A stretch of 64,000 bases of DNA from Glebionis coronaria (GCA_025667525.1 CM046876.1:80455512-80519511); one strand, 5' to 3'; counted from the first letter of the stretch, positions 20,848 through 32,729 are shown. The notes: generated by a model from the sequence alone, not told the origin. Translations and numbers: made by a program.

Positions 20848-23079
20848 GTTACTCCATACCAGGATCCTAGTCTAGGCATTGTTGATAGTGGTTGCTCCAG
20901 GACCATGACTGGAAATAAAAGTCTTCTCTCTAACTTTGTACCATTTCATGGAGGCAAGGTCTATTTTGGTGGGGGTGAAGGCAGAATCACAGGCAAAGGA
21001 ACGATAAAGACTCCAAATCTAAATTTTGAGCAGGTCTACTATGTGGAAGCACTTCAACACTTCAACTTGATATCGGTCTCTCAGATTTGTGACAAGAAGC
21101 AGTTTGTACTCTTCACCGATACTGATGCACTTGTGCTTTCCAAAGATTTTCAGCTTCCGGATGACTCACAAGTTTTACTCAGAATCCCTAGAAGACACAA
21201 TCTCTATAGCATCAAGTTGAATGAAGTCAACCCTACTGGTCAACTAGCATGTCTGGTTGCAAAAGCCTCAGAAGATGAAGCCACTAAATGGCACCGAAGG
21301 ATGGGGCATGTGAACTTCAAGACCATTCACAAACTTGCAAACCTGAATCTAGTCTCTGGTTTACCTCCCAAGACGTTTCGAAATGATATAAATTGTATTG
21401 CCTGCAGCAAAGGCAAACAGCACAAAGCTTCCTTCAAGGCCATTACTGCTCTAAGTCTTATTACTGAACCATTGCAGCTTCTACACATGGACTTGTTTGG
21501 TCCTACCTCCATCAGGAGCATTGACCACAAGCAATTCTGTTTGGTGGTAACTGATGGTTATAGCAGGTTTACATGGGTGTTCTTCATGGCTGCCAAAAGT
21601 GAGACCTACTCAATTCTTAGAGATTTTCTTACCTTGATAGAGAATCAGTTGTCCAAGAAAGTTAAAGGTATTCGTTGCGACAATGGAACCGCGTTTAAAA
21701 ATAAAGACCTCATCGCACTGTGCAATGCTAAGGGCATCAAAAGAGATTATAGTGCTGCTAGGACTCCTCAACAGAATGGTGTGGCAGAAAGAAAGAACAG
21801 GACACTAATAGAAGCAGCAAGAACTATGCTTGCCGATTCCAAGCTTCCAACCATGTTCTGGACAGAAGCTGTTAATACTGCAAGTTATGTTTTGAATCGG
21901 GTTTCTATTACCAATCCTCACAAGAAGACTCCTTATGAGCTGCTTACGGGCAAAGTTCCAAATATTGCTCATTTGAAGCCTTTTGGGTGTCCAGTCACCA
22001 TTCTGAATACTAGTGACTATTTGGGGAAGTTTGATGGCAAGGCAGATGAAGGATACATTGTGGGCTATTCAGCTCATTCTCGGGCGTATCGTGTCTACAA
22101 TCTTCAAGCCAAACGGATCATTGAAACTATTAATCTCAGGTATTTTGAAGAGAAGTCAAACATCCAAGGCAAAGGTCCAGAATGGTATTTTGATCTTGAT
22201 TATCTTAGTGATTCGTTAGGATATTTTCGTTTCAAAACTAACCATGATGCAGGACCACAAGTGTTTGCAACTTCTAGTACTGGTGTTCCTTCTAGTCTTA
22301 CTGATTCAGATGATGAGGATGACATTTTTGTGGTTCCATCCTATTCCACCACGGTTTCTCCTACTCCTCCTAGTGATGCAACTCCATTGGATGTACAGGA
22401 TTCCCAGGCAGCTCTTGACACTCTTCTCAAACAACAACAAGAAGCTACTAAAGCAGCTGCTCAGGGTAGCTTTGAATTTCCCTTGGTTGAGCCTACTGCC
22501 AAAGTTGCTCCGGCTAGTGAGTCTGCTTCCAATACACGTTTCTCCAGTCCTTCTGATTTGGGGAACCATGAAAAGAAGTCTTCTACCAAGCTGGATGATA
22601 TTCATAAACAACCGGTTGATGGGATTTTCCAAAATGCTTCATATGATGTTGACTTTGTTGGTGATCTCAATAACTTGGCACCAGAAGTGGAAGTTTCTTC
22701 TAATCCAGTTTTGCAATCACATAAAGATCATCCTACCACGCAAATTATTGGAGATCCTGGTTATACTGTCAAGACACGCAGAATGCAGCAGAAGGCCTCG
22801 TCTGATCATCATGCTCTTGTGGGCTATATTGAGGATCAAAAGCGTAATAATCATACGGACTTTCAGCACTGTTTGTTTGCTTGTTTTCTTTCACAGGTGG
22901 AACCTAGGTCTGTTTCTCATGCCCTTGAGGATCAAAGTTGGGTGGAGGCTATGCAGGAGGAAATGCAGCAATTCTTGTTTCAGAATGTTTGGGTTCTGGT
23001 TGACTTACCAGATGGAAAGACAGCTATCAATACCAAATGGATTCTCAAGAACAAGAAAGATGCACGGGAATTGTCGTAA
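20848..23079 (+). pseudogene. S1 pol: protease, integrase, start of RT
   Basis: The protease active site is IVDSGCSRTMTG (D-S-G) at the very start. The GAG-pre-integrase zinc-binding domain has WHRRMGHVNF and CIACSKGKQHKASF. The integrase triad is D in [11 protein letters not shown] in RCDNGTAFKN and E in [20 protein letters not shown] copia-type linker with Ser/Pro/Asp runs up to VEAMQEEMQQF, then RT begins ([10 protein letters not shown]). A one-base loss near 23065 shifts the frame into a TAA at 23077; the next frame resumes at once. It would act in reverse transcription and integration within the particle. Confidence 0.95.
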
Positions 23080-24422
23080 GGAATAAAGCTAGGCTTGTCG
23101 CACAAGGACACACTCAAATTGAGGGCATTGACTATACTGAAGTCTTTGCACCGGTTGCACGGATCGAGGCCATTCGTCTGTTCTTGGCCTTTGCTTCTTA
23201 TGTTGGCTTTACGGTGTTCCAGATGGATGTCAAGAGTGCATTTCTCTATGGCAAAATTGACGAGGAAGTGTATGTTACTCAACCTAAGGGGTTTGTAGAT
23301 CCACTTCATCCCAAGAAAGTCTACAAGGTGGTCAAGGCTCTTTATGGGTTACATCAGGCTCCTAGATCTTGGTATGAGCGTCTTTCAACTTTCTTGTTAA
23401 AGAATGGCTATAGAAGAGGTACTATTGACAAAACACTATTTATTCGGCAGAATTCCGAGGATATTATCCTTGTTCAGGTTTATGTGGACGACATTATCTT
23501 TGGTTCTACAAGGAAGGAGTGGTGTGATGAGTTTGAACACTTGATGAAAGGCGAATTTCAGATGAGTGCAATGGGGGAACTGTCATTCTTCCTTGGTCTT
23601 CAGGTCAAGCAACAATCAGATGGGATTTTCATCAGTCAAGATAAATATGTCCATGAGATTCTACAGAAGTTTGACATGGATCCTCTTAGACCAGCAGCAA
23701 CTCCTTATGAAGTTGCTAAACTCAAACTTAAGAATGAGCCAGACCCCCCGGTAAATGTTCACATGTATAGGTCTATGATTGGCTCTCTCATGTATTTGAC
23801 TGCATCACGTCCAGACATTATGTTTGCAGTAAGTGCTTGTTCTAGACACCAGGTGACTCCAACGGTTTCGAACTTAAATGCCGTGAAGAAGATTTTCAAG
23901 TATATCAAGGCTCAACCTAAATTGGGTTTATGGTATCCTAGAGAATCTCCTTTTGTTCTAGAAGCCTATAGTGATAGTGACTATGCTGGTGCTAATAATG
24001 ATAGGAAGTCTACTACTGGTGGTTGTCAATTTTTGGGTCGTCGACTTATTTCATGGCAATGCAAGAAACAGACAATCGTCGCTACTTCTTCCACAGAAGC
24101 TGAATACGTTGCGGCTGCTAGTTGTTGTGGACAAGTTTTGTGGATCCAAAATCAGTTGTTGGATTATGGTTTCAATTTTATGAATACCAAAATTTTTATT
24201 GACAATCAAAGCACTATTTGCATTGTGAAGAATCCTGTTTTTCATCAGCGGACGAAGCATATTGAGATTCGGCATCATTTTATACGGGATGCCAATGATA
24301 AGAAGCTGATACAGGTTCTTAAAGTTCATACGGATGATAATGTTGCTGATTTGCTGACTAAAGCTTTTGATGGTCCTCGGTTTAACCACTTGGTGGTTCA
24401 TATTGGGATGGTCAATCCTTGA
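23037..24422 (+). pseudogene. S1 pol: RT and RNase H
   Basis: It continues in a new frame at [19 protein letters not shown] motifs are [27 protein letters not shown] and the catalytic [10 protein letters not shown]. RNase H has [34 protein letters not shown] and DNQSTICI, with the terminal [12 protein letters not shown] and [12 protein letters not shown]. The reading frame is intact through the stop at 24420-24422. The RT half is broken off from the upstream pol only by the frameshift near 23065. Confidence 0.95.
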
Positions 24423-25045
24423 GGTCTAGGATTGATGGGAGGCAAAGCCTAAGGGGAGGCTTTGTGTACATATTAGGTCAGACTAACGTATTGATAGTAT
24501 TTAACAACATATTTTCTTGGTTCTGAAGGTGTGTGGTGCCTATGATGGAGGATTTTTGCTCTCTTCTGGTGGATATGGCCTTACATGACTGGCTTCTGGT
24601 CCTCTTTGGTCAGCTTCTAGTTATAATTGGTTGGCTTCTGGTGGTTTATAATCCTTCCATGTCAAGTGGCGTTTGGCTCCTAGTACTGGTCTGGCATACT
24701 GTTCATTCTTTTTGTCCTTTGTTAATCACGTTTTGCTCCTGGTCTGACCATTGTGTGCTTTGACTTTTGGTCAACGCTCCCATTCCTGGTATTTACAAGT
24801 TTGAATTCAGCATGTTAATTGGGAGTTGGTTATTATGTTAAAAAGGGCAAGTGGTTACTATGCAATTATGGTTTAATTTGAAAGGGCAACCCCCCATTAA
24901 TAGGGGTCAATGAACAGTTACCACTTTCTTTATATATGGTCAACATACACCCTTGACTCACTCATTACAATTAACACACACACAAAACCGCTTCTACTCT
25001 TTACACCCTAATCTCAATCCTTCTTCCATCCATTCATCACGATCC
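24423..25045 (+). other. S1 spacer between pol and env-like gene
   Basis: No gene is seen. A perfect hairpin encloses a purine tract (CAAAGCCT, AAGGGG, AGGCTTTG; 24443-24464). From 24580 to 24790 there are many CTTCTGGT, CTCCTGGTC and related phrases. A TATA-like CTTTATATATGG at 24929 lies about 115 bases before the env-like ATG. Confidence 0.6.
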
Positions 25046-28000
25046 ATGGCTGCTCTTGCTTACCAACCTGCTCACAATCGTGTTGCTTATCTGGGTGATG
25101 GTCCAAATCATGAACATTTTGCTGACATCTTGGATTTCATTGAAGCTTCTAACTTAAGGTTTGCATTTACTGTCTGTCCCACAATATATGATAGTGTGAT
25201 ACGTCAATTTTGGGCGTCTGCTCAACTTGTGAATGTGGCTGGACGTCCACGTGCACTCCATGCTACCATAGATGGACGAGCATATGTGGTGAATGAGGCT
25301 TCTATTCGCTCTTCTCTTCATCTTCAGGATGAGGGGGGTGTTGAATCAATCCCCAATTCAGAAGTATTGGAGGGGATGGCTGCTATAGGTTATGAACATG
25401 GGGGGAAGTTTAACTTCCAGAAAAATAGGTTTTCCCCTCAATGGAAGCTTCTGGTTCACTTTTTAATCCATTGTATGAGTCCCAAGTCTGGGAGTTGGGA
25501 TGCTTTCCCTACTCCTTTGGCTACTGGTCTTATTTGCTTAGCCCAGGGTAGAGTGTTTAATTTTTCTCATTATCTATTTGAGGGGATGGTTAGTAATTTG
25601 TCTATTGCTGGTTCGAGAAAGAAGTTTCTTATGTACCCTAGGTTTCTTCAGCAAATCCTTGTTTGTATTCCTCGTGATAGGACTGAGCATGTGCCGTCTA
25701 AACTTACAGCTAAAGTATATTACAATATGATGAATGGGTTTACTGGGGACTGGAGGCCCCTGACTGAAGTCATGTTGGGATTGGCTCAGGGTCCTGTGGG
25801 TGAGGAGGAGGAGGCTCCTGAGTTTGTGGTGATTGATGATGACCCAATGGAGGAGGAGGCTCCTACTGTTGGTGCCACTCCTGTGGTAGAGGAGGAGCTA
25901 GTTGAGGAGGTGGTGGTTGAAAAACCATCTCCTACCAAGGCTGGTCCTTCCTCAGTCCCACAAAGGTCTCTATTTGTGGAGACTCCACCTCCTAGTCCTG
26001 CCCCACACTCGACTGATATCCCGTTTGATGCTCGTACTCCACAGGTTGACCCACATGTTCCTTCGGGCTCCGATGATGCTTTCCCTGTTCCAAGTTCTCT
26101 TGGTGGGCAGGCGGAGGAGCCTACTACACTGATATCTTTGCTTGATCTTATGCGCAGGTACCATGAGCGGATGGTTTGTTTGGAAGCTGATTTAAACCAA
26201 CATCGGAAGCTTACAAGGGAGTTTGTTCTTCCTCTGGCTGATCGCATCAAGGCGTTGGAAACTCAACAACGTCATCGCAAGAAACATGTGGTCCATTCAG
26301 ATTTTGAGGATGAGTGTGCGGAGAATGTTGAGGATGGCTTGACATTGTTGGCAAAGGCTGCCTTTGCTGATAAAGTTTATGATGATTTGCCGGTTCCTCC
26401 AACGTCCTCCAATGTTCCTTCTCCTGGTGCTATTCCCCCTTCTATGGGTGGTGATTCTGATCCTGTTGATGGTCCTCATGTTGGTCCCTCTCCTGATTTG
26501 AAGGGCAAGGCCCCAATGACTGATGCTCCTTCCCCATCTCGCAAGCGTACCCGTCGCCAGATTGAAGAAGAAAGACTTGGTGAGGAGGCTGCTCGTCGGG
26601 TTCAAGCTGAGATTGATAAAGCTGATAGGGCTGCTGAGGAAGAGCTTCGAGAGCGCAGGCGTGCACAAATTCAGCATGATGCCATGCATTGGAGTGATAG
26701 TGAATGGATGCAAGTACTGACTGTTCTCACTCGGGATTATGCTCGGTTTAAAGATCTTTTGGGTGATGATGTTGATGAACACAATTGTATACCGAAGGCT
26801 ATGGTATTGATGCGTAAGCATCAGTTGGCTCTTGCTGCAAAACTTAAGAAACAGAGAAGGAACAGACCTTTATCTCGGGCTGAGGAGCGCCAGCAGATGC
26901 AACGTTATGTGAAATATCAATCTGCTGCTCATTTTAATGCTCCATAGACTTGGGCTCGGGTGCGGGCTTTGACTTTTGATGAGCTAAAGGCCCTTTATGA
27001 AAAGATGATTAAGCGTCAGAGTCAACCTATTCCGGAAAGATTTATTTACCATCCTCGTGGTGTGACTTCTTCTATGCATGCTGATTCTACTGGTCCTTCG
27101 TCTGCACCCACTCCTGTTTCTGCTGGTTTTGTTGATACTTCCGTTGTTCCTTCTACTACACCTTTGGTTGCTCCTATGGGTTCTGCTGCTGGTCCTGCTA
27201 CTACAATCTTTGCTACTACCACCACCACTCATGCTTCTACCACCACACCAGTTACTAACACCACCACACATGTTCCTGCAAGCACCTTTGTTGATACCAC
27301 CATCCCTACTTCTACTACATCTGTTGTGCCCTCTCCATCACCACCAGTTCCTGGAACACAACCTACTCCTACTTCTGATGCAGCTCCTAGTGGTCCAATG
27401 GGTGGACACATTCATGTGTCTACTTCTACTGCTTCCCCTGCTGCTGCTGAGGTTAAGGTAAAGATTGGGTCCACACCTACTGATCCCACACCGAGACGCT
27501 CTCTTCGCCAGAAACAGGCTCGTCGTATTCGCCGTGGTAAGACAGTTCCTTTTGAGAAGCGTGATCCTGAGAATTTAATTGATGTAGCTTCTAACAGCGA
27601 TTCTGACTTACCCTTGAGCAATGGGAGCATTACTGGTTATACGGTTGAGCGTTCTACAACACTTCCTGGTGGCGTCTCCCATCGGATTACTTTGAGTGAT
27701 GGGTCTGTGCGATTGGCAACGGGTTTGCAGGGTGTGTTGTCTTGGGCTGACCGTATGGATCTTATGGCGTTGTATGGACTTGTTGATTCTAGTATGCCGT
27801 TTAACCCAATGGCTGTGTCTTCATGGCCTGGTCTCCGTATCTGGGCTGATCTCAAGCTAATGTTGGATGCTCCTCCTAATGCTCCTGTTTCGGGCATATG
27901 GAAGGATCAAATGCAATGGGAGATTCTGCGCTGGAAGCTTTATGCTGGATGTGGAGTTCATATGTTGGAATTAGAATCTGGTCATATGGTGTTTATGCTG

Positions 28001-28168
28001 ACGGATGTGGAGTATCCTTTGACTATTTCTTTGATGGAGGCAATGTTAGCAAGTCACTTGCAAATTTCTACTGCTCCTTCTGGAAATGAGTCATCTATGG
28101 CTACGGCATTGGTAGAAGGTATTCAGGCACGGTTGCTAGCAGATAAGAAGGCTGCTTCTGGTATGTAA
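25046..28168 (+). pseudogene. S1 env-like protein gene with an in-frame stop
   Basis: I choose the ATG at 25046 (MAALAYQPAHN), because the S2 homologue starts at the matching place; the frame is open 31 codons further up. The N-terminal 240 residues form a conserved globular region (FADILDFIEASNLRFAF, VIRQFW, KLLVHFLIHCMSPKSG, FNFSHYLFEGM, FLMYPRFLQ). A Pro/Glu-rich linker and a charged coiled region (QIEEERLGEEAARRV) follow. A TAG at 26945-26947 interrupts; the same frame runs on from TWARVRALTFDELKALYEK to 28168, through a Thr/Pro-rich stretch and a basic RRSLRQKQARRIRRGK. In SIRE elements this ORF is called env-like; I see no signal peptide and no clear membrane span here. Confidence 0.8.
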
Positions 28169-29162
28169 GGTGATTGGGTTGTAAGTGTTTATGCTTTGTA
28201 TTTTTGTTCATTTGTTCTTATTTTTATTCTTTTCACCAAGATGTACAGTGATTGGTGAACTTCATTCTTTAGAGTTAAAAAAAAAACACCTTTAATGATA
28301 AAAAAAATATATATATATACTTTTTATATAATATCTGCTTATACTTGAGACACAGTTTCGATTTTATATTTGTACATAATATCCCTTGGCTGCTTCACAA
28401 TGTGGTTTCTGGTTACTGATTTGCGCTTATCCTGGTACTTGGTTTCACTTGGTGTTGGACGTGGTCCACACAACAAATGGTTCTCAACTTACCATGTCTA
28501 ATCGACAAGAAAAAGTTGATTCACCTTGAGGGTACGGCTCCTGGTGTGATTCTCAAATCCGTTGATGGTTGCCAGGTTACCCAAAACTGGATGGTTTTCA
28601 CTTGCCATAGTCTTGGACTGAAAAGTGGCTAATCCAAGGGGGTACGGCTGTTGGTAAAGATCTTATCAAATCCGTTGATAGCTGTAATAGCTTTCTTAAA
28701 GCTATAGGGTGTTCAACTCACCGATGCTTCATTGCTAAGAGTTGGCGAGTCCAGAGGGGTACGGCTTCTGGTAAAGACGCATCAAATCCGTTGACGGCTG
28801 TGATGGTTTGCCCAAAATCATCAGGGTACTCCCACTCACCATTGATTCACGTTCTAAGAGTTGGGCTGGGTTCTAGTCTCCCAGGGTGATGCTTATTCCA
28901 CCAGAATGACTAGCTAGCCCAAGAGCGAGCAGCTACTTGGTAAAGGCTCATCAAATCTGCTCATGTTGCTGCAAAGATTCAACACGATGCTGATTTGTTA
29001 CAAGCTTTGAAGAAGCTTCTAGTGTTTCATGTTGCGGTTGTTCCTCTGATTCTTATCTTGTTGATGCTGCTATTTGTTTTGCTGATACAATCCTCCGGCT
29101 TCCTTTGCACGTTTTCCAGGAAACTTGAACTTAACAGGTCAAATTCAAGTTTAGGGGAGGAT
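28169..29162 (+). other. S1 3' noncoding region with 115-bp repeats and polypurine tract
   Basis: No gene is seen. Four imperfect tandem units of about 110-120 bp lie at 28510-28980, each with GGGTACGGCT, CTGGTAAAGA, CATCAAATCCGTTGA and CTCACCAT phrases. The polypurine tract AGTTTAGGGGAGGA ends at 29161, next to the LTR; S2 has the same tract. Confidence 0.75.
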
Positions 29163-29627
29163 TGTTAGGACCATTGTAATAGTTATATGTAATAGGTAGA
29201 CTAGGAGGTATGTAGTTCCTCCTGGTCCTAGTAGTAGTAGGAGCAAGTCCTGCTCCTGGTCCTAGTCGAAGTCAAACTTTATTATTTACTTAATATTCTG
29301 TTAGGATATGCATGAGATATGTTAGGAAAGGATATGCATATCAGTTTTACACGTTTTCTTTAATGCTGTATTAGGGTTTTCTTGTAGTATAAAAGGAACC
29401 TTAGGCAGAAGGGTTAGACACACCTTCACCAAACGTAGTTCTAGTCATTATCAATATTAGAAATCCTTAGAAAGGATCAAGTCTTTATAGTTATTCTGTT
29501 CTTCTTAATTATATTTATATTCTACATTCATATTGTGTATAGAGTCTCCTTGTGATTTGACTTGTGATTACAAAAGTCATTCACCGGTCCTGACAGGCTG
29601 TAAGATCTACATCTAGTAGACCCAACA
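29163..29627 (+). repeat. S1 3' LTR
   Basis: 465 bp, differing from the 5' LTR at about five positions by eye (for example ATGCTG for ATGTTG, CACCGG for CACGGG). Confidence 0.95.
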
Positions 29628-29632
29628 ATATC

Positions 29633-31080
29633 ACTAACCTTTCTTAATCATACTTAGTGATCATTAAAATGATTATTCTTAAAACTCACTTTTGTTAATA
29701 TGACAAAAGACTTTTTTATAAACTTTCTTTTTTAGAAAATGTTTTATTAAAATGGAAAATGAAAATTTGAAAATAGCATATTCCAAATGCTGTTAGAATA
29801 TCCTTTGAAGGCTTTAAATACCTCAGATATTCCTACCCCACTAAAAGACAAAAAACGGAGCGTACTCTAGTGGCGGTACCTTAAGTACCTACGCGGTTCC
29901 TTAGTGATATGGAATCGCCGGGCGAGATAAGGTACCGCGTACAGTAGCCGTTATAGATTCGTTATACTTTGTCTCCTTTAAATAGTGGGTCAAATCTCAT
30001 TTTCCAGCAAGCCTCTTGGACGTTTTTCTCAGCCCCCTTTCTATTTTCTATAGCATAATCATTAGTAAATGATCACTTAAAGTGTTAAGGATGTTTACAT
30101 ATGATTATCCTCTTAATCCCCTCCTTTACCTTGTCCAATGAGAAGATCACTCACTCACTAGTGTTGTGATAAAGATGAATCTATGAGCTAGTCATATTCA
30201 TCATGATATCCTTTTTGTTTTAGGTCAATCCATAGTATTTATGAATACTTGGACTAGTTGTGTTCATCCAAGTTATTTGTGGATACTTGGATTTGTTGTG
30301 TACATCCATTGCATATGTGTTTGCTTGGATTTGTGTTCTGTAAATCCAAGCTACATGTGTGTACTTGGATAAGTCTAGTTGAGTTGTAATAGATTTAATT
30401 AGGAGTTCTCACTAAACTATAAAGTGATGTGGTTGTGTCTTGTGAGTTCTCACTAAACTTGAAAGTGATTAGTAGTTGTGTTGTGTGAAGTTCTCACTTA
30501 GCTTCAAAGTGAAGAGTCGTGAAGATTGGTTCTAGCTTTGGATTAGAACTCGACATCTAGCCTTGTTTCATAAAATGGTGAAGTAGGCAACGTCGTGAAG
30601 ATTGGTTCTACCTTAAGATTAGAACTCGACATCTAGCCTTGTGTCATTAAACTGTGAAGTAGGCAACGTTGTGTAGATTGGTCCTAGCTAAAGATTAGGT
30701 CTCGACATTTAGCTTAGTGTCAGAAAATAATGTAAGCGACGATGTAAGGTTTTCTCCGCCAAGAAGGGAGCTTGTGGATATAGTGGAAATCTCGAGTAGG
30801 TGTACTCGAGGAGTGGAGTAGAAACGAGGATAGAGCCTCGTTGTCGAACCACTATAAATCTTGGTGTCTTCCCACTAGGTTGTCTCCTTCCTTACTCTTT
30901 ACTTATCTCATTATCATTACACTTACCTATTATCTTTGCTAGTGCATTTGAATTGAACCTAATCATTATGCAACTTAGCTTTAAACAAAAGATAGTTTTG
31001 ATACAAACCAAATTGAAAGTAATTTTAATTTGGTCACCAATCGAAGAGAAACTATTCAACCCCCCCTTCTAGTTTCTACA
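29633..31080 (+). repeat. Element L 3' LTR, second part
   Basis: It continues after the second ATATC (29628-29632) with ACTAACCTTTCTTAATC and matches 9572-11026, including the palindromic module (29871) and the serial hairpins. It ends TTTCTACA at the outer border. Confidence 0.9.
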
Positions 31081-31085
31081 GATTT

Positions 31086-32729
31086 CATGTCCGGTTCATG
31101 GTTCTTAGTCAAGATCCGGTTCACGGTGTATGTTTATATTTTTATTTTTTTATGAATCTTATGTTAAAATTAAATTAATAACATGACATGATTAATTTAA
31201 TAACATGACTTAGGTTATTTTAATTATTAAAATCATGAAATTATTAACCTAAGTATTTTTATATTTTAGACTTATAAATTAATTAATTATTTAAAAACCA
31301 TGGTTATAATTAATTAATTAACTTGACTTAGGAAACTTTCTATTTTTAGAAACTTATATATTTTAAGCAGTAATTCTATTTTTGGAAACTTTCTATTTTT
31401 GGAAACTTTCTATTTTTGGAAACTTTCTATTTTTGGTAACTTTCTATTTTTGGAAACTTTCTATTTTTGGAAACTTTCTATTTTAGGAAACATGCTATTT
31501 TTGGAAAGTTACTTATTATTACACAGTAAGTATAATAATACATGAAATACCAGAAATACGTAATCAGGGTAAACAGAATATAAGATAAACACAGTTTAGG
31601 GCTTAAAACAGTAAAACATGATAAGAACATATAAAATAAGCTAAGACATGACATAAAACCAGTTATGTATTAGTAAGCAGATACTTATTCATGTATGTAT
31701 TTATGTAGCATTAGTGATACGGAAGTAGGATTCCTCTCAGTTCATCTTCTTCGTTCACTGGACATAAGGTACGGATTCCCGTCCTTTCAGTATGGACATT
31801 CTTTCCTTATTATGATTCCCCGTATGCAGCCAAATGTTTTCCCGTAGTATAAGTATGTGTTTGAATTTCTTATGTTTAATTTAGAATACCTATAGCCATA
31901 TACATGCATGACCAGTTTCACCTAGTTATGGAGGTACCATAACCATAACATTAGAGGCACTGATGTTATGACTTCACCACGGCGGAGTGATTGCTCGTGG
32001 CGTCCCTTCAGCTTTTGGCCATTTATATTATATTTATCATGTGGGGCGTATGGGTGCATCCTAGTTACATGTTTCAGTCAGGATTTCATGGTGAATGTGG
32101 TGTGTGCCTTGCATCCTTCACAAGGAGCTGATCCCTCCTACCCAAAACCAGTATATTAAATTAGAGGCAGCCCCTCTAATTTTCTTGATGAGGTCACCCC
32201 TCCAAGTATTCATGCACGGTGGATTTTCATGACCTATATTGGCTAATGGTAAAATATGTTAAACAGTTTTCATAAGATAAACATAAGGCTTTTCAAACTA
32301 TAAAACCAGTTTTATGAACATGTTCCAGATTTTCCGGGACTTATACATTTCTGCTACTATTAAGTCTTTATTATGCTTAGTCATTCATACTATGTCTATA
32401 TCCGTGCACTGAGCGTATTGCTCAGCCATTACTTTCCTTTCCATGTCCCAAAACGGCAGGTACTCTAGGAAAGACTCGAGCATTTGGGGGACGTGCATAG
32501 GATGGAAGCTGCTAGAGACTTCTTTTCCTTTTTGCCTTCATTTACTTATGCTTGTTTAGTCTTTCATTCATTTCTTTTGCTTTATTATGTTTTGGGCTTA
32601 TGTTTGGGAACCGATGTTTGATTCCGGTTATCCCTATGGTCATGTAATGTTTTATACATTTATCCTTGTATGCTTTGATGACACGCCATAATTACGCGTG
32701 ACATTCCATTATCAAAATGGGGTGTTACA
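31086..32729 (+). repeat. G2 3' LTR, second part
   Basis: This resumes after the second GATTT (31081-31085). It resembles the distal part of the G1 LTR: the GGACATAAGGTACGGATTCCCGTCC block, AGAGGCACTGATGTTATGAC, CACCCCTCCA, GATGACACGCCATAA and the end GGGGTGTTACA at 32729. It contains a 17-bp minisatellite (31374-31510). After 32729 the sequence changes character, so this is the element's right end. Confidence 0.85.
31374..31510 (+). repeat. 17-bp tandem repeat in G2 LTR
   Basis: About seven head-to-tail copies of ACTTTCTATTTTTGGAA with few changes. The G1 LTR has only one or two degenerate units at the corresponding place (near 44735), so the array expanded in the G2 lineage. Confidence 0.85.

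Larger units (their letters stand above)
17577..29627 (+). mobile_element. Ty1/copia SIRE-type element S1 with env-like gene
   Basis: 12,051 bp with two 465-bp LTRs (17577-18041 and 29163-29627) differing at about five sites, and a perfect TSD ATATC. The order is gag, protease, integrase, RT, RNase H, then a spacer and a long env-like ORF, which is diagnostic of the SIRE/Maximus lineage. LTR identity of about 99% indicates a young insertion, but frameshifts near 19150 and 23065 and stops at 19348, 20220 and 26945 disable it. Confidence 0.95.
9429..31080 (+). mobile_element. Non-autonomous LTR element L (no pol), interrupted by S1
   Basis: The borders are TGTTAAGG at 9429 and TTTCTACA at 31080, flanked by a perfect 5-bp TSD GATTT (9424-9428 and 31081-31085). 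LTRs are about 1.6 kb. The internal region 11027-17432 has an initiator-Met-type PBS and purine tracts but no protease, RT, RNase H or integrase. It encodes three ORFs of its own. S1 (17577-29627) split the 3' LTR later. Without S1 the element is about 9.6 kb, in the size class of large non-autonomous retrotransposons. The autonomous partner is unknown; the GGGGGAG-rich 3' end resembles Ty1 elements. Confidence 0.85.

Noticed and set aside
22244..23086. 280-codon overlapping frame inside S1 pol
   Set aside because: Shadow frame of the integrase-RT linker, Leu/Ile-rich, no motif.
27078..27461. Leu-rich 127-codon frame, possible membrane protein
   Set aside because: It is the shifted reading of the Thr/Pro-rich stretch of the env-like gene; the main frame has homologous tails in S2.
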